48,994 nt of DNA from Prorocentrum cordatum (lineage: Eukaryota > Sar > Dinophyceae > Prorocentrales > Prorocentraceae), in assembly GCA_963575745.1 (NCBI GenBank), contig CAUYUJ010014560.1:371834-420827 (forward strand), given 5' to 3'. Position 1 is the first letter of the stretch; the number at the start of each line of letters is the position of its first letter. The notes under the pieces are model-generated. The model ran no database searches, was not told where the DNA came from, and saw only the letters and a program-made list of their open reading frames with translations. The position numbers and the translations under genes are program-made. Shown in pieces: positions 1-10,651 of the stretch.

Positions 1-2420
1 CCGTGGCCCCCGTCTGCCCACTCCGACCGACCGACCGACCGTCCCCCCCCCGCCCCATGGCCCCCGCCGGCTTATCCGACCGACCGACCGACCGTGCCCC
101 CCCTCCGCCACGTGGCCCGACTGCAGATTCCGACCGACCGGCCGACCGTGCCCCCCCCCCCGCCCGACGGTACCCTCCCATCCCCCTGTTCCTCCCCGCG
201 CCCCTCCGCCCAATGGCCCCCGTCTGCCCATTCCGACCAACCGACCGACCGCCCCCCCATCCGCCCCGTGGCCTCCGTCAGATTATTCCGACCGACCGAC
301 CGACCGTGACCACCCTCCGCCACGTGGCCCCCGTCTGCTTTTTCCAACCGACCGACCGACCTTGCCCCCCCCTTGCCCGACCGTGCCCTCCGACCGTGGC
401 CCCCCCATCCGCCCCGTGGCCCCCGCCTCCAAATTCAGACTGGCCGACCGATCGTTCCCTCCTTTCCGCCCCGTGGCCCCCGTCTGCTTATTCCGACCGA
501 CTGACCGACTGTGCCCCGCCTCCTACCCGACCGTGGCTTCCCGTCCCCTTGCCCCCCCCGCGCCCCTCCGCCCCGTGGCCCCCGTCTGCCCATTCCGACC
601 GACCGACCGACCGTCCCCCCCTCCGCCCGACGGTACCCTCCCATCCCCCTGTTCCTCCCCGCGCCCTCCGCCCAATGGCCCCCGTCTGCCATTCCGACCA
701 ACCGACCGACCCGCCCCCCCATCCGCCCCCGTGGCCTCCGTCTGATTATTCCGACCGACCGACCCGACCGTTACCACCCTCCGCCACGTGGCCCCCGTCT
801 GCTTTTTCCAACCGAAACCGCCGACCTTGCCCCCCCTTGCCCCGACCCGTGCCCTCCGACCGTGGCCCCCCCATTCCGCCCCGTGGCCCCCGCCTCCAAA
901 TTCAGACTGGCCGACCGATCGTTCCCTCCTTTCCCCCCCCCGGCCCCCCGTCTGCTTATTCCGACCGACCTGACCGCCTGTGCCCCGCCTCCTACCCGAC
1001 CGTGGCTTCCCGTCCCCTTGCCCCCCCCGCGCCCCCCGCCCCGTGGCCCCCGTCTGCACCACAACGACCGACCGACCGACCGCCCCTCCGCCCCGCGGCC
1101 CCCGTCTGCCCATTCCGACCGACCGACCGACAAACCGACTGCGCCCCCCTCCTACCCGACCGTGCCTCCCCGCAACCTGCCCCCCCCGCTCTCATCCGCC
1201 CCGCGGCACCCGTCAGCATACTCTGACCGACCGACCGACCGATCGAGCCCCCCCCCCTCCGCCCCGTAGCTCCCGTCTGCTTCTTCCGACCGAGAAACCG
1301 ACCGTGCCCTTTCCCCCCCTCCGACCCGTGGCCCCCGTCTGCCCGTTCCGACCGACCGACCGACCGACCGTGCCCCCCCCCCCTGCCCGACCGTGCCCTC
1401 CCGCCCCCCTGCTCCTCACCTTGCCCCTCCGCACCATGGCCGCTGTCTGCCAATTCCGACCGACCGGCTGACAGCGCCCCCCTCCTCCGCCCAGTGGCAC
1501 CGACCGACCAACCGGCCGACCGTGCCCCCGCCCCCCCTCCTGCCCGGCCGCGCCCTCCACCCACCCGCCCCCTTCCCGGATTCCTTCGCCCCGGGGGCCC
1601 CATCTGCTTATTCCGACCGCCCCGCCCTCCGCCCCGCGGCCCGCGTCTGCCCATTCCGGCCGAGCGACCGACCGCGCCGCCCCCCTCCGCCCCATTGCCC
1701 CCGTCTGCTCGTTCCGACAGGCCGACCGACCGCGCGCCCCCCCCCCCCTGCCCGACCGCGCCCTCCCGCCCCCCTGCCTCCCCCGGCGCCCCTTCCGCCC
1801 CGTGGCCCCCGTCTGCCCACTCCGACCGACCGACCGATCAACTGCGCCCCCCCCATCCGCCCCGCGGCCCCCGTCCGACTGCGCGCGCCCCCCTAGACCC
1901 CGTGGCCCCCGTCTGCTGATGCAGACCGACCAATCGACCGTGCCCCAACCCCCTCTCCCCGACCGCGCCCCCCCGCCCCCCTGCCCCCTCCCCAGCGCAT
2001 CCGCCCTGCGGCCTTCGAATCCTTATCCCGACCGACCGGCCGACCGCGCCCCCCCCCTCCGCCCCGTGCCCCCCGTCTGCTTATTCCGACCGACCGACCG
2101 ACCGAGCCTCCCCTCGGCCCCGTGGCCCCCGTCTGCTAATTCCGACCGACCGACCGACCGAACGCACCCCCTCCCCTGCCCGGCCGTGCCCCCCCCCGCC
2201 CATCTGCCCCCCCCCATCCGCGCCCCTCGGCCCTGTGGCGCCTGTCTGCTATTCCCGACCGACTGACCGACTGCCCCCCCTCCCCCCTCTGCCCGACCGT
2301 GCCCTCCCGCCCCCCTGCTCTCCCCCGCGCCACTCCGCCCCGCGGCGCCCGTCTGCCCATTCCGACAGGCAGACCGACTGGCCGCGCCCCCCCTTCCGCC
2401 CCGTGGCACCGCCTGCACAT
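1..2420. repeat. GACC-rich minisatellite array
   Basis: About 2.4 kb of one degenerate motif: a C-rich stretch, a GTGGCCCCCGTCTGC core, ATTCCGAC and then a run of (CGAC)n. The core recurs every 50-110 bases (for example near 229, 331, 481, 580, 798, 1106, 1338, 1811, 2131, 2352). Both strands and several frames stay open over hundreds of bases because the repeat has few stop triplets, giving Pro/Arg/Thr/Asp-rich or Gly/Arg-rich translations. Those are by-products of composition. Homopolymer lengths differ between otherwise identical units. The array starts outside the window and ends near 2420. Confidence 0.93.
160..1050. repeat. Higher-order duplication inside the array
   Basis: A stretch of roughly 430 bases starting at the CCCGACGGTACC motif (about 163) is repeated from the same motif at about 626, an offset of 463 bases. 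Rare variants are shared in the same order (CAATGGCCCCCGTC, CTCCAAATTCAGACTGG, CTACCCGACCGTGGCTTCC). The copies differ mainly in homopolymer length and in single-base gains or losses of C and G. Confidence 0.85.
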
Positions 2421-2574
2421 CTCAAGAGAGCTCCGCGGAGGCCTAAATCATAAAGGTAAAGAGGCATGCGGGATCGGGGGTGCGCGTGCGCGTGTATGTC
2501 TATACCATGATGGACGCTTTGATAGATATAACTTGGGTTGCGATGAAAATTGCGATGGCGGTGACACAGATTGA

Positions 2575-2765
2575 TGACGATGCTGGCGCTGGGAATGAGA
2601 AGAATGGGAGCCGGCGAAGTTGATGGTGTTTACACCGGGAGGTGACAGTGGTGAAGATAATAACGTCGGTGGCGATGGTTTTGATGATGGTGATGATGTT
2701 GGCAAGAACGATGATGATGACGGCGCCGACGGTGGTGGCGACGACGACGGCGGTGATGTCGATGC
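2575..2765. repeat. GAT/GGT-rich trinucleotide tract
   Basis: Degenerate trinucleotide repeat of GAT, GGT and GAC. In one plus frame it reads as a Gly/Asp/Val-rich acidic peptide, but no flanking coding signal supports translation. A complementary CAT/CAC tract lies at 46840-47130. Confidence 0.8.
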
Positions 2766-3125
2766 GTTCCTGTTTCCCCAAACGCGCGCTGCGTCAGTGC
2801 AGTAGCAGGGGGCCCACGCCACTCTGCCACTCGCAATGCCCGCGGCAACGTTTTCCCAGACGCGCGCTGAGTCAGTGCGGCAGCAGGAGGCCCACGCCAC
2901 TCTGCCACGCCCAATGCCCACGGCCACTTCCACCCAATATGGCAAAACGTTCTGTTTGCATACAACTCTAGCAGGAGGCCCATGCCACTCTTCCGCGCCC
3001 TATGTCCGCAGCAACTTACATCAAGGATGGCAGCGCGTTCTGCTCTCATCCAAGCACCTGCGCACCCACGCTTCATTCCTGTCTGGCGTCTGCACGAGCA
3101 CTCGAGACAGCGGTGGCAGATTTGC
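2766..3125. repeat. Degenerate ~90-bp tandem repeat, about four units
   Basis: Units start at the GTTCC/GTTTT/GTTCTG word near 2766, 2850, 2949 and 3037. They share GGAGGCCCACGCCACTCTG and CAATGCCC-like blocks. The fourth unit is strongly diverged. No protein is supported here. Confidence 0.7.
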
Positions 3126-3217
3126 CCAACATTGTTTTGAGGCGGTATCCCAGACGCGCATCTTCCACAACGCCGCGTCGCGTAAACCGGGGCTGTAGTG
3201 AAACTAGAATTGGCCGT

Positions 3218-3723
3218 TCAATCGGCCGCAATGCCCACGCCCAACTGCAGCGTAAACCGTGCCTGGACAACAAATGGTCTATGAGCATGCGTTCCTCCTG
3301 GTGTCGGGGGGGCTGCCGCTGTTGGTGGTAGCGGAGGCGCTGGCGCTGGTGCTGCCGCTTGTGCTGGAGGCGCTGGCGCTGGCGCTGGCGGTGGCGGTGC
3401 TGGCGCTGGCGCGAGCGCTGGAGGTGCTAGCGGTGGTGGTGGTGGAGGCGGCGGCGGTGGCGGTGGAGGGGAAGGTGGCGGCCCCCCATGGGAAACGGTC
3501 TGCCATGGGCTTCGGCCCAGCCTTCGCCTTGGCCTTCGCCCCGGCATCTGTTTCGGGCCCGCAGGGGCCAAGCCGGCAAGCTTCCGTTTCTGATGCAGTT
3601 TGTATTCGGCGAATCGATGCCACAATTTTCTGTCCTTGATAGCCTTCCCGACCTCTGGAGACTCGTTGATATCTTCGGCGTCGAGGTCCTCGAACATTGC
3701 CCTGGCCAGCGCGCCATCAAACG
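3218..3723 (-). CDS. Putative 3' exon, hypothetical protein with poly-Pro tail
   Basis: Minus-strand open frame that I do not recognise as a family. The first part reads like real protein: FDGALARAMFEDLDAED, then a charged helix-like stretch (KAIKDRKLWHRFAEYKLHQK), followed by a Pro/Ala-rich tail of more than 60 residues containing a run of 13 prolines (codons on the plus strand near 3430-3470). An AG acceptor at 3725-3724 starts the exon. The frame joins the exon ending at 3774 through a 50-base intron. The tail is low complexity, so the stop near 3218 may not be the native terminus. No domain, signal peptide or membrane segment is visible. Confidence 0.4.
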
Positions 3724-3773
3724 CTGAGGCGCAGTTTACTTCGGACATAAAGGGCTTGTAGATCATATCTCAC
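3724..3773 (-). other. Candidate 50-bp GT-AG intron
   Basis: On the minus strand the upstream exon ends at 3774, followed by GTGAGATATG; the interval ends with GCCTCAG at 3724. Removing it joins two coding-looking frames in phase and eliminates the in-frame TGA at 3763-3765. An intron this short is unusual, and the call rests only on sequence inspection. Confidence 0.4.
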
Positions 3774-4179
3774 CCGTGGCGTTGGCAGGGTCGCCTGGGT
3801 CCAGTGACTGGCCGCTGGTATTGCAAGTGCCCGTCAGAGTCGTCGCCCCTTCGGGCGCGTCAACATCGCCGTTGAAGCGAGTGTGCTGCAAGCGTTCATA
3901 AGCGCTCCACGCGTTAGCGGGCGTCGTCAGCGAGTGCCCCGCGAGAAAAGCTGGTTCCGCGATCTGCCCCATGCCAACTCCAGCGCCGGCCAGCGCGAAG
4001 GGCGCTGCAGAGGCGATCCTCCAATCGGATGGGTCCGCGACGCGGAGCCGAGCAACGGGGCCCTCCAGGTCCCATGCAAGCGCCGCTGCTGTTTCACCGA
4101 CTGCTGCGCCGTGCAACTCAGGCACGCGGCCCGAACATCCTAGGCCGCAGAAGCAAGCCGTAGAAACCAAAACCACCAA
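3774..4179 (-). CDS. Putative exon of the same hypothetical gene
   Basis: Minus-strand open frame of about 135 codons, in the same register (modulo 3) as the broken frame at 4939-6027. It contains plausible globular sequence such as NAWSAYERLQHTRFNGDVD and LAWDLEGPVARLRVADPSDW. No known domain is recognised. The start given is the end of the open stretch, not a proven initiation codon; sequence upstream (4300-4990) is low complexity and may be intronic or inserted. It splices in phase to the exon at 3723. Confidence 0.38.
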
Positions 4180-4299
4180 ACCCCAATTCCAATACTTGAA
4201 AACCCGACGCGGCCGCAGCAGTAAATCAGCCGACCCTGTCGGCGTGCGTGGAAAGCTTGCCCGTTCAAGTCGTCATCTCCGTCATTCGTTGGTCGTCGT

Positions 4300-4984
4300 C
4301 TCTGTCGCCCCCTTTCCCTGCCCCCCCCCCCTTCCCCGGGCTCGAAGCCCCCCCCCCCCTCCCTTCCCAGGGGCCTCCTCGGCGCGCCAGCCAGAGCGAA
4401 AATCAGCAACGTCGCGATTGAATCGAAGGAGGGCCCCTTCCCTTCGATCCCTCCCCCGCCGGGGGGGCGGGGGGGCGGGTGGGCGGGGTTGCGGGCGGGG
4501 GGGGGGCCGGACGCCCCAGGGGGGGGTCAAATGCGACGCCCCCTCGGGGAATCCCGGAGCCCCAAAAAAGCCGAGACGGGCCCCGGGCGGCCCAGGAGGC
4601 CCCCAAGACAGTCCAGGATAACCCCGAATTGGCGAACGATCTGTCCGACACGCCTGGACGGCCTCCAGACGGCCCAAGCGGCTTGCAAAGCGCCCCTACC
4701 AGGCCTCCAGAAGCTTCCTCGCGATAGCCCCTAAGAGGCAACGACCGTGGATTTCCTATGCGTTTTTGAAAGATTTTGGCGCTCTTGCGCGCCTCCTCTT
4801 CCTCCTCCTCCTCCTCCTCCCCCTCCTCCTCCTCCTTCTCCCCCCCCCTTCTGCTCCCTCTCCCCCTGCTCTCCTCTGCCTCCTTCTCCTCCTCTCGCTT
4901 CCCCTCCGCGCCCCCCCCCCACCCACGCCCCCCTTCTCTCATCCGCCTTTTCCTATCCCTGCCCCCCCCCCCCGCGCCCCCTCG
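4300..4984. repeat. Pyrimidine/purine low-complexity block with a dispersed repeat copy
   Basis: C-rich, G-rich and CTC/CCT-rich tracts flank a 240-base core (about 4500-4740). The reverse complement of that core contains the GGGCCGTCTGGAGGCC-type words that make up the minisatellites at 29.0-30.4 and 32.9-34.4 kb. It lies between coding-looking minus-strand frames, so it may sit in an intron or have broken the gene. Confidence 0.65.
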
Positions 4985-6057
4985 TTTTCATCTTCGTCGC
5001 TCTCAGGGTCGGCGGCAAAGGCCGCAAGGCCTTCGCAATCCAGAGGTACCGCGCAACATATCTGCTGGGCCCTGGCCCTCGGCAAATACGAAATGCGCGA
5101 TGTCGTCGAAGGCGCCGCGGCAGCCAGGGGCGATCTCCGAGCTAGTGGGCAACTTGTAGAGCTGGCTCGAGCTTCGCGAAGCGGGCCGCGCCCAGGATCG
5201 CAGGATTGCCCGCGCACCGACGCCGCAGATATTCGCGCTGCCGCGCCCGTGCCGCCGCAGCCCCGCTCGCCCACTCCCAGGTGTCGTTGGTAACCTGTGC
5301 CTGCAGCTCCTGCGTGTAGATGCCGTGGCCATTTTTCCAGCACCTTAAAATTGTCGATCAAATCACGATTGCCCACGCCTGGTTTGCGAGGCGCCCCGCG
5401 CGCCTCGAAAACTCCGCTGGCGTTGACTAGATGCTGCAGCCTGTCGCGCTGCAACTTGTGTTTGAATTCGCCCGAGCATCCGGCCGCAGCGTGCCGCGGG
5501 TGTCTTCGCGAACTCCGTTGTCCGCAATGGTCCAGCGCATGCCGCTCAGTAATTGTCTCCCAGCGAATGACCTGCAGCAATACTTGTCACGGCGAAAAGA
5601 ATCCAGACGACGCCCTGACAGGCTTATTCGCTGCAATCAAGGCCATATCGTTCCACGGCGCCTGTGCTGCTGCATTAGTACGCCGAACATCATCTAGAAC
5701 CCATAGATTTTGATGGTCCGCCTTCATGGTCCCGCAGGCTCCGTCGGCCACGCGCGCGGATGCTGACGCCGAAGATGCATGGCGGTCAGGATACAGGCTG
5801 CGCTTGCTCACGGTCAACATTCTATTCTGGACAACGCACAGCATCAGCGATAATGCCATCGTGGCCTTGTCGCTCACCCCTGGGTGCACGTCCACGAACT
5901 TCGAATTGCCGCCGTCGTGGAGAGCAGCGCGACCTGCGTTCCACGCGTGGTCCTGGAACTGCCGCCCGCCATTGGCCAAACTCATAATGCAACTGAGCGC
6001 GTCGTTCGGCGTCTTGGAAAAGGCCATTTGCTCTGCGCGCCAATCCCAGCGCGGTCT
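4985..6057 (-). pseudogene. Frame-broken hypothetical gene, minus strand
   Basis: Starting at ATG 6027 (preceded by an AG-rich acceptor-like sequence near 6057) a frame runs to TGA at 5587-5589. It then continues in the same frame to about 5340, around 230 codons in total. Readable parts include [49 protein letters not shown] and GVGNRDLIDNFKVLEKW. From about 5340 the plausible peptide moves to another frame (HGIYTQELQAQVTNDTWEWA), near 5165 to a third (LYKLPTSSEIAP), and ends in an acidic DPESDEDENEG stretch. I do not recognise the family. Three frame changes plus one stop suggest decay; unrecognised small introns or assembly indels are alternatives. It probably belongs with the exons at 3218-4179. 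Confidence 0.45.
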
Positions 6058-6156
6058 CTCTGCAACCTGCCAAGAGAAAAAGCGCGCAACGCCCGCGGCT
6101 GCGCACGGCCCGCTGCAAGCGCAACAGAGGCGGTTGCCTCATGTTCGATTGCCAGG

Positions 6157-6162
6157 GGTATA

Positions 6163-6215
<53 letters not shown>

Positions 6216-6335
6216 ATATATATACATACATACACACACACACGTAGGTACATGCTTATGCGTATCTGTACACGCAGGGTGTGCGCGTGTGTATATATAT
6301 ATATATATATACACTACCTTGGCTGCGTACCCAAC
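6157..6335. repeat. (TA)n and (CA)n microsatellite
   Basis: Two TA-dinucleotide tracts (about 6160-6230 and 6291-6312) flank a TACA/CACA tract. It separates the minus-strand gene remnant from the 100-bp array downstream. Confidence 0.95.
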
Positions 6336-6469
6336 CCCTGCGCAATGCGGGGGGCATGAGTAGATTGGGGGACGTTATACGGAGGTCATGGTGTGACATG
6401 GGCGCGAATACTCTTGCGAGCGGCATTCGTGAGGCTCGCAGCCCCCCAAGGATTGATTGCGATGTCTCG

Positions 6470-8455
6470 CTCAGATATGTCTGGTGCCTCGCTCCTCTGA
6501 ACCCGCCACAAGCAGCCCTCGAAAGTAGCGGCAGTTTCGCAGATCGCAGCCAACCAGGGACGGCGAGGTCTACCTCAGATCTGCGCGGTGCCTCACTCCG
6601 CAGGACCCACCAGCGGCCCTCGAAAGCGGCGACCGTTTCGCAAATCGCAGCCCCCCAGGGACGACGAGGTCTACCTCAGATCCGCGCGGTGCATCACCCC
6701 GCAGGGCCCACCAGAACGCGGCGACGACTTAACACACCGCAGCCCTTCAGGGACGGCAAGGCCCCGCTCCGATCTGCGCGGCGCCTCGCTCCGCTGGACC
6801 CACCAGCAGCCCTCGAAAGTGGCGACGGTTTCGCAGATCGCAGCCCCCTAGGGGCGGCTAGGTCCCGCTCAGATCTGCGCGGTGCCCAAATCCGCAGGAC
6901 CCGCCATCGGCCTTCGAAAGTGGTTACAATTCCGCAGATCGCTACGCTGCCCCCCAAAGCAGCCATTGAAACATGCAACGGTTTCGCACATCGCAGCCCC
7001 CCAAGGACGGCGAAGCCCCGCTCAGATCTGCGCAGTGCCTCGCTCCGCTGGACCCACCAGCAGCCCTCGAAAGTGGCGGCCGTTTCGCAACCCCTCAAAG
7101 ACAGCGAGGTCTCGCTCAAGTCTGCGCGGTGCCCCACTCCGCAGGACCCACCAGCAGCCCTCGAAAGCGGCGACAGTTTCGCAGATCGCAGCCCCCCAAG
7201 GACGGCGAGGTCTACCTCAGATCTGCGCGGTGCCTCACTCAGCAGGACCCACCAGCGGCCCTCGAACACGGCGACAGTTTCGCAGATCGCAGCCCCCCAA
7301 GGACGGCGAGGTCTACCTCAGATCTGCGCGGTGCCCCACTCCGCAGGACCCGCCAGCATCCTTTCGACAATGGCGACAGCTTCGCAGATCGCAGCCCCCC
7401 AAGGACGGCGAGGTCAACATCGTATTTGCGCGGTGCCCCACTCCGCAGGGCCCCCCAGCAGCCCTCGAACGTGGCAACAGTTTCGCAGATCGCAGCCCCC
7501 AAGGACGGCGAGGTCTACCTCATATCTGCGCAGTGCCTCACTCCGCAGGACCGACCAACAGCCATCGAAAATGCGACGGTTTCGCCAATCGCAGCCCCCC
7601 CAGGGACGGCGAGGTCTCGCTCAGATCTGCGCGGTGCCTCTCTCCGCAGGACCCACCAGCAGCCCCCGAAAGTGGCGACGGTTTCGCAGATCGCAGACCC
7701 CCAGGGACGGCGAGGTCTACCTCAGATCTGCGCGGTGCCTCGCTCCGCAGGACCCACCAGCGGCCATCGAAAATGACATCAGATCTGCGCAGTGCCTCGC
7801 TCCGCTGGACCCACCGGCAGCCTTCGAAACTGGCGACACTTTTGCAAATCGCAGCACCCCCTGGGACGGCGAGGTCTACCTCGGATCTGCGCGGTGCCTC
7901 ACTCCCCAGAACCCACCAGCGGCCCTCGAAAGCGGCGACCGTTTCGCAGATCGCACCCCCTCCCCCAGGGACGGCGAGGACAACCTCGGATCTGCGCGGT
8001 GCCTCACTCCGCAGGACCCACCAGCAGCCCTCGAAAGTGGCGACAGCTTCGCAGATCGTAGCCCCCCAGGGATGGCAAGGTCTAATCTGAATCTGCGTAA
8101 TGCGTCACCCCGCTGGACCCTCGAAAGTGGCGACAGTTTCACAGGTCGCAGCCCCCCAGTGACGGCGAAGTCTAATCTGCGTCTGCGTGAGGCGTCACTC
8201 CGCTGGACCCACCAGCAGCCCTCGAAAGTGGCGACAGTTTCACAAATCGCAGCCCCTCAGGGATGGCGAGGTCTCACCTGGGTCTGCGTGCGGCGTCGCT
8301 CCGCTGGACCCCCCAGCAGCCCTCGAAAGTGGCGACAGTTTCACAGATCGCAGCCCCCCAGGGATAGCGAAGTCTAATCTGCGTCTGCGTAAGGCGCCAC
8401 TCCGCTGGACCCCCCACAAGCCCTCGAAAGTGGCGACAGTTTCACAGATCGTAGC
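6470..8455. repeat. 100-bp tandem array, about 20 units
   Basis: The word CTGCGCGGTGCC (and variants) recurs near 6581, 6880, 7037, 7125, 7225, 7327, 7427, 7530, 7629, 7731, 7889 and 7999, mostly 99-103 bases apart. Each unit also carries AGATCGCAGCCCCCC, GACGGCGAGGTC and CCACCAGCAGCCCTCGAAAG. The last units (8090-8455) form a diverged subfamily with CTGCGTAAGGCGTC. Because the unit is not a multiple of three, neighbouring units are read in different frames, and a long plus frame (6281-8377) and others stay open. I treat these as repeat artefacts. Confidence 0.93.
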
Positions 8456-8974
8456 CCGAAGAAAGGAGGAGGGAAGAAGGGGGGGGCGGGGGGGGGGAGA
8501 AGACGCGACCGCAGTGCTTTATTTAAAACGAACGCCCAAGGCAGGAGGGTTGGGAACAATCAACTAATATCCTGCGCCCTCCAACTCCCCCTCCGGACCG
8601 CCACCCCCCCTCGAGGGCGCCCGTGGCGACCCCGCAGGGCCAGACCGCGCGCTGCCCGCGACCCGACCCCCAGAGCCCCCCCCCCCAAGTAGCAAGCCGT
8701 TGCGGCCCGCTGGGGTGGGAAGGGTGGCCCCGCCGCCGCGCCGCTCCACGGCGGCCGCCAAGCTCGGCGGCCGCGTCCGCGGGTCTGGCGGGCCGTCGCA
8801 ATGGCCGCTGCATGACCCCCTCCCCGCCTCTGCCGTAAACCCCCGAACCGCGCGGCGTGCCATGGCATATCATATCCTGGCACGCGTTAGTGCGCAATTT
8901 GACGTTGCCGGCGCGCTGACACAGAGCAACTTCTTCCTCGGGTCTGTGGAAACGGGGCGACAGTGTCCCAGCCT
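8456..8974. other. GC-rich filler, no supported gene
   Basis: A purine/G tract (8456-8507), a short AT patch (TTTATTTAAAAC near 8519) and then GC-rich sequence open on both strands. Peptides in all frames are Arg/Gly/Pro/Ala-rich and look like composition effects. Confidence 0.5.
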
Positions 8975-9800
8975 TCACGATCGCCGCGTTCTCGCGCGTC
9001 GATGCCGCCATGGGCCTGCAAAATGCGTTGTCAACGCTGTCACTAGCTGCGCCGAACGATTCCTGACCGCAGAAGAATCGTTTGAGTCGGGGTCGACGTC
9101 GTCCCGTTGCGACTCCAACACCATCTTGGTGCCCCAGAAATCGAGGATTTGTTCGCGTGCCGCGCTGTTCCACGCAAACCATGTGGCCTGCTTCGGTTGG
9201 CTCATATTGTTACTGAACGAATACATCTGCAATGCGTCGTCGAATATGGCTTGCATCTCCGCCCTGCTGTCACAGGGCATGTTTCAATAGCTGGCAATGC
9301 GACGGAACAAAAACTTCCTGAACGCTTGAGAATCGATTGCAGAAGTTTGTGAGACTCCGTCCAGCAGCCTTTTCTGTTTCGTGGCATTGGCTCCGCCATT
9401 GAATGTCCTGTCGTTCGCGCCGCGCAGATTGGCTGGCCACATCTTGCACGTCATGCACAATAATCCATGCAATGCTTGTACTTCTCTGTGTTCTTCATGT
9501 CCCTGATGATCCCTGCTGATCTCATCGAAACAGGGGGTGGGGCATCTTGCCCTGGTGGAACATCGCAAGCGTTGCCAAGCAGAGCCCCCCTAGGAGCCGC
9601 GACGATTTCAACATTGGAAAATGTCCAACATGTTGCTTTCCTCAAGATGGACCGCGGGGAATCATCATGGAACGCCCGCGCGCCATCGAATCGCCGCGCG
9701 CCGCCTGCCCCCGCCATTGAATCGCGCCGGGCGGGCCGCGGAGGCGCGATCAACGCGGCCCCCGAGCTGGGCCGCCGCGTGACCGCCACGAAACTCATCG
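8975..9800 (-). pseudogene. Frame-broken hypothetical gene, minus strand
   Basis: Read on the minus strand, a frame carrying TFSNVEIVAAPRGALLGNAC and DMKNTEKYKHCMDYCA ends near 9451. The plausible peptide continues one frame over as LLCMTCKMWPANLRGANDR and AIDSQAFRKFLFRRIASY to a TGA at 9284-9286. It resumes in the same frame immediately after it as NMPCDSRAEMQAIFDDALQ, QATWFAWNSAAREQILDFWG and KMVLESQRDDVDPDSND, fading out near 9050. I do not recognise the family. The Trp/Asn/Ala pattern FAWNSAAREQ loosely resembles [10 protein letters not shown] at 5.9 kb, so the two remnants may be paralogues. One frameshift and one stop suggest a pseudogene. Confidence 0.45.
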
Positions 9801-10309
9801 CCGCGACGATGTTTCATTCCGCACTCGTCGGGCATAGCGTCCGCGCGAGTTTGGGCGCGAGCCGCAGTCGAAGCGCAGGCGGAATCGGCGCGCGCGCGAG
9901 CACGGCCGTCGAAAGACCAGGTGCTGCCCCGGCCGCGCGGCCGATAGCTGGCGCTGGAGAAACACCTCTCACGCTGATTTATAAGAATAACCGCTCGAGC
10001 GCGAGAGCCACGTGGGGACTTGGCGGGGCGCCCGAAACGGTTGGGTCTCATGCCCGCGCAAGTTGAGCAGCAAACGCCGCTGTCGGGGAGTAGCGCTCGT
10101 GGGGCCCACCGCGGGCGCGGGGGCCGCTGGCGCAGACTCTGCTCTCCCCCGGGGGCCACGGCGCGCGGCTGCGCTGGTGGCGGAGAAGAGGGGCCTTACG
10201 GCAAGCGTCGGCTTCGAAACCTCAGCGGCCGGCCGGCCGCGGGCGCGGCAGCGCAATCGCAAACTCGCCGCCCGCCGCGAGGGCGTCCTCTCCAACCGAG
10301 CGGGGGTCC
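9801..10309. other. GC-rich flank of the retroelement
   Basis: Very GC-rich sequence with CGCG runs, open on both strands but giving only Arg/Ala/Gly/Pro-rich peptides. I see no supported gene. Confidence 0.5.
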
Positions 10310-10314
10310 CCGGG
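10310..10314. repeat. 5' target-site duplication (CCGGG)
   Basis: CCGGG directly precedes the LTR terminal word TCTGA and is matched by CCGGG directly after the 3' LTR terminal word TCAGA (19596-19600). Five bases is the usual duplication length for copia integrases. Confidence 0.75.
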
Positions 10315-10557
10315 TCTGATTTCGAGGATGTTCATGCGAGACATATCGTGAGGGGTCTGCTCGAGTCTCCCGTCCCTGCAGCCTGTTTGGCTCGGCAGTG
10401 GGCGGGTGGGTTTCATATCGCGGGCGGAGTGCCGCCCCAGGGCGGCGCGGGTCAGCGCGCCGCCGAGCTTCATAGCGAAAAGGGTTCGGATCGCATTCTT
10501 CATTTGATTCTCAGACTTACGTCACGGACGACAGTGACGAGTGCCCTAGTATTCAGA
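10315..10557 (+). repeat. 5' LTR (243 bp)
   Basis: Direct repeat of 19340-19595. It starts TCTGA and ends TCAGA, a perfect 5-base inverted terminal repeat that contains the canonical TG and CA two bases in from each end. It differs from the 3' LTR by nine substitutions (six transitions) and lacks a 13-base stretch present at about 19567-19579. It should hold the element promoter and polyadenylation signal, but I see no clear TATA or AATAAA. Confidence 0.93.
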
Positions 10558-10576
10558 TTGGTAGCGAGAGCAGAGT
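10558..10576 (+). other. Primer binding site
   Basis: Starts directly after the 5' LTR with TTGGTAGCGAGAGCAG, resembling the TGGTATCAGAGC-type sites of copia elements that use initiator methionine tRNA. The tRNA match is by eye and was not tested against a tRNA set of this organism. Confidence 0.6.
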
Positions 10577-10651
10577 TACGACCACGGTGTACATTGTGAC
10601 GATCACGATCGACCACAGCCTCCATTGTGGCGATCCCGATCGACGACGACA

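Noticed and set aside
3-1269. Long plus and minus open frames giving Pro/Arg/Thr/Asp-rich proteins
   Set aside because: They follow the GACC minisatellite, occur in all frames on both strands and lack any unique sequence.
6281-8377. A 698-codon plus frame as a repeat protein
   Set aside because: Adjacent 100-base units are read in different frames, so there is no conserved peptide repeat.
10317-10555. Canonical TG...CA ends for the LTR
   Set aside because: No matching target duplication results; TCTGA...TCAGA gives a perfect CCGGG duplication.
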